NCBI GenBank assembly: GCA_944389195.1
Contig: CALXLM010000023.1
Coordinates: 1-64,000, forward strand
From: an uncultured Opitutales bacterium
GTDB lineage: Bacteria; Verrucomicrobiota; Verrucomicrobiia; Opitutales; Intestinicryptomonadaceae
DNA: 64,000 bases
Direction: 5' to 3'
Shown: positions 8,794-17,976 of the stretch, one piece after another
How positions within the stretch are numbered: position 1 is the first letter of the stretch
Layout: the number at the start of each line of letters is the position of its first letter
Translations under genes and position numbers: made by a program
Notes under the pieces: model-generated
Databases searched by the model: none
Told to the model about the DNA's origin: nothing
The model's input: only the letters and a program-made list of their open reading frames with translations

Positions 8794-9633
8794 TTATTTT
8801 TCCAAAGAGTTGTAATCGTTGTCATTTACGGCTTCCAGCCAATCGTTTGAAGAGTTTTGGCCTGGTATTTCAAATGCCAAATGGGCAAACCAACTGTCCT
8901 TTGCGGCCCCGTGCCAATGCTTTACATTTGCGGGTATGTTTACAATATCTCCGGGAAGCAGTTTCCTTGCGGGTTTCCCCCATTCCTGATACCAACCTCT
9001 ACCCGCCACACATACGAGCATCTGTCCGCCGCCATTTGTTGCGCGGTGTATGTGCCAGTTGTTTCTGCAGCGCGGTTCAAAAGTGACGTTTGAAAAAGGG
9101 ATTTGCCCTGTGGATATGCGCGCTAAATAACTCTTGCCTACAAAGTACTTCGCATAAGCGTCATTCGGTTCCCCTATGGGAAAAATCATTTCACGCTGGA
9201 ACGCCGCCTTGCCGCCGTCGTTTTTTTCGTCGTCCGCCCAAACGTCTTTTGCAAGGCGGAAAGCTCCCCATGCATTTGGCCAGCCCGCATAAAAAGCGAT
9301 ATGCGTAAGCATCTCGGATATCTCCGTACGCGTCAGTCCATTCTTCTTTGCAAACTGGAGGTGGTGCGAAAGCGAGGAATCTATAATCCCCTTCCCAATC
9401 AATGCCGCTACAGTGACCATGCTGCGGTCTCGAGGGCAAAGCCCCTTCCGATTCCAAATATCCCCGAAAAGAATGTCATCGTTTATTTCCGCAAACTTTG
9501 GGGCAAACCCACCCAACTGTATACGGCCAGCATCTTGTGTGATTTTTTCGTGTGCCATAATGTTTTGATTGCTTAAGGTTAATATAAAAAGTCCGGGAAC
9601 AACGACTGTTAACGCAATATTGCCAATTTTCAT
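8794..9633 (-). CDS. Exported carboxymuconolactone decarboxylase-like/cupin fusion protein
   Basis: A 279-residue protein with an N-terminal hydrophobic segment (about 5-23) that looks like a signal peptide. Residues about 45-135 are a CMD/AhpD-like helical domain (LCPRDRSMVTVAALIG, MLTHIAFYAGWPNAW) without the CXXC redox pair. Residues about 175-258 are a cupin barrel with metal ligands H194, H196, Q204 (WHIHRATNGGGQ) and H239 (PGDIVNIPANVKHWHG). Such fusions are common in bacterial gene sets with aldo/keto reductases and SDRs, where the reaction is unsettled. A good AGGAG site precedes the ATG at 9633. It is co-directional with the SDR upstream and the reductase downstream. Confidence 0.82.
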   Translation of the reverse strand: MKIGNIALTVVVPGLFILTLSNQNIMAHEKITQDAGRIQLGGFAPKFAEINDDILFGDIWNRKGLCPRDRSMVTVAALIGKGIIDSSLSHHLQFAKKNGLTRTEISEMLTHIAFYAGWPNAWGAFRLAKDVWADDEKNDGGKAAFQREMIFPIGEPNDAYAKYFVGKSYLARISTGQIPFSNVTFEPRCRNNWHIHRATNGGGQMLVCVAGRGWYQEWGKPARKLLPGDIVNIPANVKHWHGAAKDSWFAHLAFEIPGQNSSNDWLEAVNDNDYNSLEK

Positions 9634-9713
9634 AAGTAGTTCTCCTGTTTTATCGTTTTATAGAAACAATACTGAACGCGCCGCCGACAATGGCGTCTTC
9701 CATCGCTTGGACA

Positions 9714-10007
9714 TCAACGCAATTTATCCCGGGTAAAATCCCAGGAAATGGGCGCGCAGCGGATAACAAAGCACTTGCCTGGTATAAAAAAGCCGCCCGG
9801 AGTCGTCTCAGTTTGCGTGCCGTTTCTAAGCAAATCGCCTTGCAAAACGCCGCTTTCCCCATGTTTGAGCAATCCCTCATTTGAATTGAAATCTCCCTTT
9901 TGCGAAGGAGTCTCTTTGATGCGTTTGATATGAAATTGTTTTTCAATCTGGCTATGAACACCGCGGATTTCCCAACGCTTAGCGCAATGCGGATAAGCGC
10001 AAATATT
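9714..10007 (-). pseudogene. Possible gene remnant between SDR and CMD-cupin
   Basis: A minus-strand frame is open for 97 codons between stops and lacks any ATG, GTG or TTG start in a useful place. It contains GDFNSNEGLLKHGESGVLQG and a Gly-rich TETTPGGFFIPGKC, protein-like in composition. A second open frame (9650-10030) with an ATG gives an Arg/Ala-rich peptide that looks less like a protein. Related operons often carry one more small enzyme or flavodoxin here, so a decayed operon gene is plausible. No family was recognised. Confidence 0.33.
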
Positions 10008-10056
10008 TTACAACCGCCATGCGTAAGCAACTCCTACCGAATTAAATTAAAAATAG

Positions 10057-10800
10057 CTATTGAATAGTGTAGCCGCCATCGACAGGTATAGACTGGCCCG
10101 TTATAAAACTCGCGCCCGGGCCGCACAGCCACAGCACGGTTTCGCCGACTTCTTCGGGGCGTCCCATTCTGCCGATTGGCTCTACTATATTTGTTATCGC
10201 GCCCGATGCCATCATCTTCTCCACCATAGGAGTCTTTATCGTAGCCGGACATACAGCGTTTATCCTGATATTGCGTGTCGCATATTCAAGGGCCGCGCAT
10301 TTCGTAAGCCCTATGACCCCATGTTTCGACGCGTGGTACGCGGCGCGTCCCGGAACGCCGATTATGCCACCGATGGAAGAATTGTTTACAATTGCGCCTC
10401 CCGAACTTCCGTTTTTTAAAATTTGCGCAAGCTCGTATTTCATGCACATAAAAACGCTGCGCAAATTTGCGTTTATCACCTTGTCGAATTCCACGGTCGG
10501 AAGCTCGGCCGTTTCTATGTCGTCCGGCATAATTCCCGCGTTATTGAATGCGTAATCCAGCCTTCCGAATTTTTCCACAGTTTTTTCCACCATAGACCGC
10601 ACCTGAGATTCGACAGTGACATCGCAAACAGAATAATCCGCCTTTAAACCGTCGGACAGAAGGGAATCCGCAAGTTCCTTAAGCAGATTTTCTCGCCTTG
10701 CCGCCAGCATTACAGACATTCCTGCTTTTGCGAATATCCGCGCAGTGGCTCTGCCTATTCCGCTTGTGGCTCCAGTTATTATAGCAACTTTGTCTTTCAT
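10057..10800 (-). CDS. Short-chain dehydrogenase/reductase
   Basis: A 247-residue classical SDR. Visible features are the nucleotide site TGATSGIG (9-16), NNAG (86-89), the catalytic Asn near N110, Ser (S141/S142), Y155-X-X-X-K159 (YHASK), and the C-terminal PVDGGYT typical of FabG-like members. A basic pair (ARR, 34-36) at the end of beta-2 suggests NADP(H). It should oxidise or reduce a hydroxyl/keto group in a small molecule, cytoplasmically. It is the promoter-proximal gene of the minus-strand operon and is divergent from the LysR gene, whose palindrome lies between them. Substrate unknown. Confidence 0.88.
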   Translation of the reverse strand: MKDKVAIITGATSGIGRATARIFAKAGMSVMLAARRENLLKELADSLLSDGLKADYSVCDVTVESQVRSMVEKTVEKFGRLDYAFNNAGIMPDDIETAELPTVEFDKVINANLRSVFMCMKYELAQILKNGSSGGAIVNNSSIGGIIGVPGRAAYHASKHGVIGLTKCAALEYATRNIRINAVCPATIKTPMVEKMMASGAITNIVEPIGRMGRPEEVGETVLWLCGPGASFITGQSIPVDGGYTIQ

Positions 10801-10897
10801 ATTTTTCCTTTCGTAAAATCAACCGCGCCCCCACCTTTTGCGCCTTGATTATCGCACAATTTTATGAAATAGCAAATATTTATAATTTATATCATCA

Positions 10898-10932
10898 TAT
10901 TCTTGACAAGAATAACACATGCGCAAATTATA
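10898..10932 (+). promoter_or_regulatory. LysR-type operator overlapping the lysR promoter
   Basis: TATTCTTG-A-CAAGAATA (10898-10914) is a perfect 8-1-8 palindrome and contains the T-N11-A pattern of LysR-type sites. Its centre coincides with a -35 box TTGACA (10903-10908), followed 18 bases later by ATTATA (10927-10932). The arrangement suggests that the LysR protein occludes its own promoter while controlling the divergent SDR operon from the same site. Confidence 0.65.
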
Positions 10933-10951
10933 GCGCGTGAAAGGAAGATTT

Positions 10952-11845
10952 ATGGAGTTGAGGGTATTGCGCTATTTTCTGGTTATTGCCAGAGACCTAA
11001 GTTTTACCAAAGCGGCAAATTCGCTGCACGTTTCACAACCCGCGCTTTCAAAACAGATCATGGCCCTTGAAGACGAGTTAAATTGCAAGCTATTCAAGCG
11101 CCAAAGCCACAGCGTAAGCCTTACCGACGACGGCATCCTCCTCAAGAGGCGCGCTGAAGAAATACTTGAAATGTCTGAGCGTACGCTCTGCGAATTCTCG
11201 CGCAATAAAGACGAAATTGCCGGAGAAGTTTATATAGGCGCGGGCGAAACTAACGGGATAAAAAGCATAGCAGACGTCGCATGCGAATTACAAAAAAAAT
11301 ATCCCGATATATCTTTCAATCTCCACAGCGGCAATGCGGAAGACATTATGGAAAAGCTGGACAAGGGGCTTTTGGATTTTGGATTGATAATCCAGCCAGC
11401 CGACATTTCGAAATACGACAGCATAACGCTTCCGAATAAAGACATATGGGGCATTATAATGAGAAAAACCAGTCCGCTCGCATCAAAAAAGGCGATTAAA
11501 AGGGAAGATTTGTTCGAACAGCCTTTGATAATGCCCAAACAAATAGCCAGACGCATATCTGCCAAAGGCGGATTAGCGAAATGGCTCGGCCCCAACCTCG
11601 ACAAATATAATATTGTTGCAAGATATAACCTGCTATTCAACGCCTCCGTAATGGTTTCAAAAGGCATGGGATATGTAATCGGCCTTGACGGAATTGTTGA
11701 TACTTCAGCAAAAAGCACTTTATGTTTCAGGCCGCTAATGCCAAAACTCGAATCCGAAATGGGAATAATATGGAAAAAGGGGCGCCTTTTTTCCGCTCCT
11801 GCGAATTTATTTTTAATGAAAATTAGGGAATATTGCAGCAGATAA
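10952..11845 (+). CDS. LysR-family transcriptional regulator
   Basis: A 297-residue LysR protein. The ATG at 10952 is preferred over an in-frame GTG at 10937 because AAGGA precedes it and the protein then begins MELRVLRYFLVIARDLSFT, the usual LysR start. The winged helix-turn-helix (about 1-60) includes FTKAANSLHVSQPALSKQIMALEDEL. Residues about 90-290 are the two-lobed effector-binding domain. It is divergent from the SDR/CMD-cupin/aldo-keto reductase operon and probably activates it in response to a pathway compound. The 17-bp palindrome between them fits autorepression. Effector unknown. Confidence 0.88.
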   Translation: MELRVLRYFLVIARDLSFTKAANSLHVSQPALSKQIMALEDELNCKLFKRQSHSVSLTDDGILLKRRAEEILEMSERTLCEFSRNKDEIAGEVYIGAGETNGIKSIADVACELQKKYPDISFNLHSGNAEDIMEKLDKGLLDFGLIIQPADISKYDSITLPNKDIWGIIMRKTSPLASKKAIKREDLFEQPLIMPKQIARRISAKGGLAKWLGPNLDKYNIVARYNLLFNASVMVSKGMGYVIGLDGIVDTSAKSTLCFRPLMPKLESEMGIIWKKGRLFSAPANLFLMKIREYCSR

Positions 11846-12326
11846 TTTTTTTGCGGTCATTCAGAAGCTAATATGGCCAATATTAACCAGCCTGGGGGTT
11901 CAATGAAAAACCGCTTGCGCCTTTGGACGCACGATGTATCCTCCCGCCATAAAAAGACGTGGAAACGCTATGATAAAGCGATGTGAAAAGTATGTGGATA
12001 TTTACATATTCGTAAATTTTTGGAGTTTCAGGCAGAAACACCGCTTCAAGATTTTAGAGTCCAGGGCCTTATGCGAAACGTTCTACACGAGCACAAAAAG
12101 GCGCGCTTTTAATAAATCGCTCCGCGCAAAAAAGTTATAGTATAAACTTACTCCATTTCATAACCTTGCAAAAAATAAAAATTTGCAAAATGGTGCTTTG
12201 TTTGCGCTTGTCATTACGATTAAATTTCCGCGATAAAAGCTCCTTCTTTTCTCTTTTTTAATAATGGCTTATAAGGAAATTTTAAGTTGACATTCGTATT
12301 TCTAAATACGATAGCTTGCCCATGTA
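11846..12326. other. Intergenic stretch without a gene, upstream of the sugar operon
   Basis: AT-rich, with no supported reading frame. The only frame of note (plus 11934-12140) has no family features. The right end holds the promoter and palindrome listed next. Confidence 0.5.
12287..12312 (+). promoter_or_regulatory. Promoter with internal palindrome before the nucleotide-sugar operon
   Basis: A consensus -35 TTGACA (12287-12292) is followed by TACGAT (12307-12312) as a possible -10 with a short 14-base spacer. Between and over them lies the inverted repeat TCGTATTT-CT-AAATACGA (12294-12311), 8-base arms. The ATG of the first gene is at 12327. A repressor site is the simplest reading; the -10 assignment is uncertain. 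Confidence 0.45.
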
Positions 12327-13274
12327 ATGGAAAAGAGCGACAAAATATTCATTGCGGGAGCCAACGGAATGGTTGGATCCGCATTGGCAAGAAAGTTTGC
12401 ATCTGAAGGATACACAAATCTATTGCTTCCTTCGCATTCAACTTTAGATTTGACAAGACAGGAGGAAACCGAGCGTTTTTTTGCTCAAGAGCGCCCCGAT
12501 GTCGCGGTAATAGCTGCCGCGAAAGTCGGTGGAATATATGCGAATGATACTTATCCGGCCGATTTCATATCGATTAATATGCAAATCGCGGTCAATTCTA
12601 TTGTTTCCGCATATAAATCTGGGGTGAAACGCCTACTGTACCTCGGAAGCACGTGCATTTATCCGAAATACGCTTCGCAACCGATAAAAGAAAGCGAACT
12701 GCTCACAGGCGCCCTTGAAAAGACAAACGAGGCATACGCCATTGCGAAAATATCCGGCCTTAAGCTGTGCGAATACTATAGAAAACAATACGGCGTACTT
12801 TACCACTCGGCTATGCCAACAAACCTGTACGGGCCGAATGACAACTACGAAAGCATGAACTCCCATGTTATGCCCGCTCTAATAAGAAAATTCCACGAAG
12901 CGAAAATTAACAACGAGCCTGAAGTTATTTTGTGGGGCACCGGCAATCCGCTTCGGGAATTTCTCCATGTGGACGATCTGGCGTCGGCCTGCCTATGTTT
13001 GCTTAAAATCGACAACCCGCCAAACATCGTGAATCTCGGAAGCGGAGAGGAAGTTTCCATTAAGCAATTAGCGTCAATAATAGCGGATGTGGTGGGATAT
13101 AAGGGAAAAATAAAACACGATTTGTCAAAACCGGACGGTACGCCTAGAAAACTTTGCGATACGACTTTACTGCGTTCGACCGGTTGGACGCCGGAATATA
13201 CGATAAGAAGCGGTATAGAAGCCGCTTACAAGTCTTTTCTTTCCGAAATTGCCTCTCGTAAAATTCGCATTTGA
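12327..13274 (+). CDS. fcl: GDP-L-fucose synthase-like NAD-dependent epimerase/reductase
   Basis: A 315-residue extended SDR. It has the Rossmann motif GANGMVG (11-17), AAAKVGGI (63-70), and the GDP-fucose synthase active-site set: S108 and C110 (LGSTCIYP), Y137-X-X-X-K141 (YAIAK) and H180 (NSHVMP), each one position from the E. coli enzyme. It should convert GDP-4-keto-6-deoxymannose to GDP-L-fucose with NADPH for cell-surface polysaccharide. The partner GMD dehydratase is not in this window. It is the first of three overlapping or close nucleotide-sugar genes. Related GDP-sugars as true substrate cannot be excluded. Confidence 0.82.
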   Translation: MEKSDKIFIAGANGMVGSALARKFASEGYTNLLLPSHSTLDLTRQEETERFFAQERPDVAVIAAAKVGGIYANDTYPADFISINMQIAVNSIVSAYKSGVKRLLYLGSTCIYPKYASQPIKESELLTGALEKTNEAYAIAKISGLKLCEYYRKQYGVLYHSAMPTNLYGPNDNYESMNSHVMPALIRKFHEAKINNEPEVILWGTGNPLREFLHVDDLASACLCLLKIDNPPNIVNLGSGEEVSIKQLASIIADVVGYKGKIKHDLSKPDGTPRKLCDTTLLRSTGWTPEYTIRSGIEAAYKSFLSEIASRKIRI

Positions 13275-13296
13275 ATCCAATAAACAAAATAACGAC

Positions 13297-14628
13297 ATGG
13301 AAAAGGAACCTTTAAAAATAGCCATAGTTGGATTGGGATACGTCGGACTTACATTAGCGGTCTCTTTTGCCAGAAACGGCCTAAAAGTATTCGGCATTGA
13401 AAAACGCAAAGAGGTTGTGGATTTGACGAACAATGGAATCCCGCACTTCTCGGAAGCAGGCTTGGACGCAGCTCTAAAATCCGTTGTGGAAAACGGCACG
13501 CTGCACGCCTACAATGAAATGGAGGAAAAAATCCCCCCATGCGACTTTTATGTGATAACAGTGGGAACCCCATTGCTAAAAGGCACCCACACGCCGCGGC
13601 TTGACATGATACGCCAAGCTACGGAACAAGTAGCTTCACATATGCAGGACGGTGCAACCGTAATTTTGCGCTCGACAGTGCAGATAGGAACGACAAGGAA
13701 TATTGTAAAACCCGTGCTCGACGCCACCGGAAAGCAATATTATTTGGCGATGTGCCCCGAGCGCACATTGGAGGGACGTGCGCTCAGGGAGCTTTCGGAG
13801 TTGCCGCAGATCATAGGTGGCATAGACGGCAAATCTTCAACGGCGGCAAATTCGCTGTTCAGCCTTTCCACAAAGACAACCATTATTGTCTCGTCTCCGG
13901 AAACGGCCGAGATGATAAAGCTTGTCGATAACACTTCAAGGGACGTGCGGTTCGGATTCGCCAACGAAATAGCCAGAGCGTGCGTGGCGCTGGGAATAGA
14001 CGCCTATGAGGTTATCCGCTGCGGTAAAATTGATTATCCCCGAACAAACGTCGCCCTTCCCGGACTCGTAGGAGGCCCCTGTTTGGAAAAAGACCCGCAT
14101 ATTCTTATGTACTCTTTGAAACCGACGGGAATTGAATTGGAAATTACCAAGGCTTCACGGCTTGTAAACGAACGCCAACCCTCCGAAACCGTGGACGAAA
14201 TTGCCAAAATAGCCGCCCAAAAAAACATAAGAAAACCATATACTGTGGCTTTGCTCGGACTGGCATTCAAGGGCGTTCCGGCGACAAACGACCTTCGCGG
14301 CTCCATGTCTTTAAAAATATATGAAGAAATAGAGCGAAGACAAGATTTTGGAAGTGTCAACGGATTCGATCCGGTAATTGGGGCAGACCACCCGCCGGAG
14401 CTGCCTCCAGCCATAAAAATGTTCGACAACATTAAAGATGCAATAAAAGGCGCGGATATCGCAATAATCGCCAACAACCACCCCTTCTTTTCAAAGTTTA
14501 ACATAGACTTTTACAGGGAAAATCTGTCGCCAAACGGTTTTGTTTACGATTATTGGAACAATCTTAATTTCGAAACTTTATCGCATCGAAATCAATTTTA
14601 TTATTCGGTGGGGAACGTATGGGAATAG
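13297..14628 (+). CDS. Nucleotide-sugar dehydrogenase (UDP-ManNAc dehydrogenase-like)
   Basis: A 443-residue UDP-glucose/GDP-mannose dehydrogenase family protein. The ATG at 13297, 22 bases after the previous stop, puts the Rossmann motif VGLGYVG at 11-17. A catalytic Lys in MIKLVDN (K208), and the catalytic Cys in GGPCLEKDPH (C262) are present. The CPER motif (153-156) is characteristic of the UDP-N-acetylmannosamine dehydrogenase branch. It should oxidise C6 of a UDP-sugar to the uronic acid in two NAD+ steps. The C-terminal domain (about 315-443) is complete. It probably supplies a uronic acid for the same polysaccharide as its neighbours. Confidence 0.85.
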   Translation: MEKEPLKIAIVGLGYVGLTLAVSFARNGLKVFGIEKRKEVVDLTNNGIPHFSEAGLDAALKSVVENGTLHAYNEMEEKIPPCDFYVITVGTPLLKGTHTPRLDMIRQATEQVASHMQDGATVILRSTVQIGTTRNIVKPVLDATGKQYYLAMCPERTLEGRALRELSELPQIIGGIDGKSSTAANSLFSLSTKTTIIVSSPETAEMIKLVDNTSRDVRFGFANEIARACVALGIDAYEVIRCGKIDYPRTNVALPGLVGGPCLEKDPHILMYSLKPTGIELEITKASRLVNERQPSETVDEIAKIAAQKNIRKPYTVALLGLAFKGVPATNDLRGSMSLKIYEEIERRQDFGSVNGFDPVIGADHPPELPPAIKMFDNIKDAIKGADIAIIANNHPFFSKFNIDFYRENLSPNGFVYDYWNNLNFETLSHRNQFYYSVGNVWE

Positions 14629-15623
14629 TCGAAAAAAGCGCTGACATGGAAACTGTTGCTATAACCGGGGCTGGCGGCTTTATAGGCGCCTATCTTGTAA
14701 GAAAATTGCTGGAATTAAACTACGGCGTCCGCGCCATAGACAATTTTTCGAGGGGAGATCCTGAACGCCTCAAGTCTATAAAAAATCCCAATTTGACCAT
14801 ATACAAAGCCGACGTAAGGGAGGAAAAAGAATTAATCCCTATTTTTGAGGGTTGTACCGCAGTTTTTCATCTTGCGGCAATAAACGGCACGGAAAACTTT
14901 TACAAACATCCGGACTTGGTTTTGGACGTTGGAGTGCGTGGTATGCTCGCGGTGGCAAACGCCTCATTAAAAACAAAGATAGCCAGCCTTATTGTCGCAT
15001 CGTCTGCCGAAGTTTATCAGACTCCGGCTAAAATTCCCACTGACGAAAATATTGCGCTTACAATTCCCGATTCGTTAAATCCGAGATATTCGTATGGCGG
15101 ATCAAAATTGATTTCAGAATTGATAGCGTTCAATTACTGCGGCAAGGCATTAAAAAAAGTCCAAGTGTTTAGGCCGCACAATGTTTACGGCCCCGACATG
15201 GGGTGGAAACATGTTATACCCCAGCTCATTGAAAAAATTGAACAGTCAGGCGACGGCGAAGAAAGAACAATTTCAATACAGGGTGACGGAACCCAAACCC
15301 GCGCTTTCTGTTATGTTGACGACATTGTTGGCGGAATTATTACAATGTGGCTTAAGGGCGATTCGATGAACGTTTACCACATCGGCGCAATGCGAGAGAT
15401 TTCAATAAAGGAACTCGCCGAAGAAATCGCTAAAATTTACGAAGTTCGGCTGACAATAAATCCCGGTACTCCAAATAAAGGCGAAACGCCGAGGCGCTGC
15501 CCGGATATTTCCAAGATGGCCGCCCTTGGCTATTCGCCAAAAGTTTCTTTAAATGAGGGTCTTAAACGGACAATAGAATGGTATAGACGCCATGCCAAAA
15601 CAAAAGAAAACAGCCTATTGTAA
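14619..15623 (+). CDS. NAD-dependent nucleotide-sugar epimerase/dehydratase
   Basis: A 334-residue extended SDR. The ATG at 14619 overlaps the end of the dehydrogenase gene by 10 bases and has a GGTGGGG site just upstream; an ATG at 14646 is the alternative. It has GAGGFIG, HLAAINGTENF, VASSAEVY, the YSYGGSK active site (Tyr-X-X-X-Lys), RPHNVYGPDM and a C-terminal sugar-binding part. The family epimerises or dehydrates UDP-, CDP- or TDP-sugars. Translational overlap with the UDP-ManNAc dehydrogenase-like gene suggests the two act on linked substrates. Exact reaction unknown. Confidence 0.82.
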   Translation: MGIVEKSADMETVAITGAGGFIGAYLVRKLLELNYGVRAIDNFSRGDPERLKSIKNPNLTIYKADVREEKELIPIFEGCTAVFHLAAINGTENFYKHPDLVLDVGVRGMLAVANASLKTKIASLIVASSAEVYQTPAKIPTDENIALTIPDSLNPRYSYGGSKLISELIAFNYCGKALKKVQVFRPHNVYGPDMGWKHVIPQLIEKIEQSGDGEERTISIQGDGTQTRAFCYVDDIVGGIITMWLKGDSMNVYHIGAMREISIKELAEEIAKIYEVRLTINPGTPNKGETPRRCPDISKMAALGYSPKVSLNEGLKRTIEWYRRHAKTKENSLL

Positions 15624-16640
15624 TAGGTGGCACAGCGCTCATTCTGCAAGCGATAGCGATTCGAAAGCAATACATTAGAGGTCTTTACTTATTCTGTTTT
15701 ATGCATGACGCCTGGACAATTCTGTTTTGCACATATATACGGACATAGAGACTCATAGCATAACAACCAGTAGCTTCACCGTAAGCCGTCTGCCAAATTA
15801 AGCCCGCAGATTGCGGCAATATTGTATTGCAGCAGTAAATGTTAAAGCATGGTTCTACACGCCGTTAATAAACGCAAAAACGTTTTTGCACAAGTTTTGC
15901 ATCGGCGCTGCGGACCCGTTCTTGTTCGCAAGTGTTTCATCATCAGAATTAAAAATAAAAAGCTAGCGATACACGCAAGTGCGATGGCAATAAATAGATA
16001 TATCGACAGGTTAAAGATGGTTCGCCGCCCTTTTTAAATGCACATAAAAGCGCGGTATCCATGTCTATATATGTTCATGACAAAACGAATATGCGTAATA
16101 TGGATAATATTAAAATTTAGGCAACCTTTTATTATTATATTATAATAATAAAATATTAATTATAATGTTATAAATTCATTTAATATATAAAGCATGAAAA
16201 ACAAAAATACGTATGCATATAAAATTATCCTCCCATGATATCTTTTATTTGCCGATTGCAAATATTGAACGCGTCAAAATCCGATGGCTATTTCGCCGTA
16301 GATATGCGAAATTGGAACGCGGAACATCACCGTAAATTTTAATCAACAACCGGCATTTTAACCGTTTAGCGTATGACGTTTCCCTGTATCGTAAACATGT
16401 ATAAACGCTAACCCCCAAACCGCCCCGCGGGAGAAACGCCTGCACAGGTGAAATTTCAAAATAGGAACATCAAAATAATATTGCGTTCTATGCACCCCCA
16501 AATACCAAATTTCCCCTTCCGGTTATCAAAACCCGCCTTTAACTTTCTAAAAAACGCTCCCGAAGCAGGAAAGTGCGGATTGCACTCTTGTCTGCGAAAG
16601 CCAATAGCTTAAGCCTTTTATAAATGCTGCGAGCTTATCG
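15624..16640. other. 1 kb AT-rich gap, no gene seen
   Basis: No tRNA, no conserved protein and no mobile-element end was recognised. Short frames (plus 15849-16037, minus 16245-16445) have no family features. An AT-only perfect palindrome at 16127-16153 is listed separately. The stretch separates the accessory region from the dense housekeeping block. Confidence 0.5.
16127..16153. repeat. 27-bp AT-only perfect palindrome
   Basis: TTTTATTATTATA, a central T, then its exact reverse complement. Arms of 13 bases are longer than expected by chance even in AT-rich DNA. No flanking gene explains it. Smaller AT-only palindromes lie at 29652-29670 and 48713-48733. Confidence 0.5.
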
Positions 16641-17957
16641 CTACCCTATTTTCGAGAAAGCCGACCCAATTCTGGATAATACCCTTTCCCTACCCAATAT
16701 TTCGAGCATTGGGAACAAATCAGGCCCGCCTGCCTGTCCCGTCACGGCAAAACGCACTATTTGAAAATACTCGCTCGACTTTCTTCCGGCATTTTCCGCA
16801 AGAGAACATATCGCCGCATAAATCGAATCCTTATCAAAGGATTCAAGATTTTTTAATACTTCGAAAGCCTCGGCGAGCCTGGCGAGAGGATCGCCCTTTT
16901 TAAATATCTTTTCGCGCCCGGCAGAATCGAACGGATAATCGTCGGAAAAAAAGTAGCGCACCATAGACGGCAAAGACTCCATATTTGCCGCTTTAGGCTG
17001 GCACAAATCGAAGACTTTTCCGATATATGCCTCGTCTTTCCCCAAATCTATATCGCTTTCGGACTCGACCGCGCGGCGGGCTATCGCCCTGAACTTATCG
17101 CGGGGAAGCGCGCGCAAGTGTTCGGTATTAAAATGCGCCATTTTACGCTCGTCAAAGCGCGCGTTGCTTTTTACTATGCCGCTAAAGTCGAAAAGGGAAA
17201 TTATCTCCTCTATCGGCATAATTTCCTTGCCGTTTTTCGGATTCCACCCGAGCATGCAAAGGTAGTTGCGCACCGCTTCAGGCATAAAATTTTTAACCTG
17301 ATACTCTTCTATGAGGGCGCCGCGGTCGCGCTTGCTCATCTTCCCCTGCCCTTCGCTCTTAAGTATGAGAGGTATATGCGCAAACTGGGGCATCGGGGCG
17401 CCGAAAGCCTTAAACAACTCTATGTGTTTGTTCGTATTAGTAAGGTGGTCCTGCCCGCGTATGACGTTTGTTATGCCCATGCAAATATCGTCCACGACGT
17501 TTACGAAATGGAATACGGGAGTGCCGTTTGAGCGGAATATCGGGAAGTCTTTTTCCTCCACGCGTTCGACGTCACCGTACACGGCGTCGTGCAAAACCTG
17601 CGGTTCGCCGGAAACCTTGAAAAAAACTGCGCCGTCCTTGTCGTATGCCCTGCCTTTTGAACGCAAGATTTCGAGATACTCCCGGTATATTCCGTCGCGC
17701 TTGCTCTGAAAATACGGGCCGAAATTCCCGCCCACGTCCGGGCCTTCGTCCCAATCAAGCCCGAGCCATTTCATTCCGTCCTTGATAACGTTCAAATATT
17801 CTTCGGAATTCCTTTCGCTGTCTGTATCCTCTATGCGCAGCACAAAAGTCCCCCCCGTGTGCCTTGCGTACAGCCAGTTAAACAGCGCGGTGCGCGCGCT
17901 TCCGATATGGAAAAACCCAGTCGGACTGGGTGCGAATCTCACTCTTACATTGCTCAT
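16641..17957 (-). CDS. gltX: Glutamyl-tRNA synthetase
   Basis: A 438-residue class I aminoacyl-tRNA synthetase, starting at the ATG at 17957 ([14 protein letters not shown]); a longer frame upstream overlaps the NUDIX gene and is not conserved. It has HIGS (17-20), RIEDTD (41-46) and KMSKR (206-210). Here it charges tRNA-Glu with glutamate. The usual zinc-binding cysteines in the insertion near residue 100 are missing (RAYDKDG), as in many bacteria. It is somewhat shorter than the usual 460-500 residues. It follows the NUDIX gene by 19 bases in a minus-strand operon. Whether it also misacylates tRNA-Gln cannot be told here. Confidence 0.95.
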   Translation of the reverse strand: MSNVRVRFAPSPTGFFHIGSARTALFNWLYARHTGGTFVLRIEDTDSERNSEEYLNVIKDGMKWLGLDWDEGPDVGGNFGPYFQSKRDGIYREYLEILRSKGRAYDKDGAVFFKVSGEPQVLHDAVYGDVERVEEKDFPIFRSNGTPVFHFVNVVDDICMGITNVIRGQDHLTNTNKHIELFKAFGAPMPQFAHIPLILKSEGQGKMSKRDRGALIEEYQVKNFMPEAVRNYLCMLGWNPKNGKEIMPIEEIISLFDFSGIVKSNARFDERKMAHFNTEHLRALPRDKFRAIARRAVESESDIDLGKDEAYIGKVFDLCQPKAANMESLPSMVRYFFSDDYPFDSAGREKIFKKGDPLARLAEAFEVLKNLESFDKDSIYAAICSLAENAGRKSSEYFQIVRFAVTGQAGGPDLFPMLEILGRERVLSRIGSAFSKIG

Positions 17958-17976
17958 TTTGCCATCAATAAAAAAA

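Noticed and set aside
8403-9086. 227-codon plus-strand frame
   Set aside because: Antisense to the aldo/keto reductase and CMD-cupin genes.
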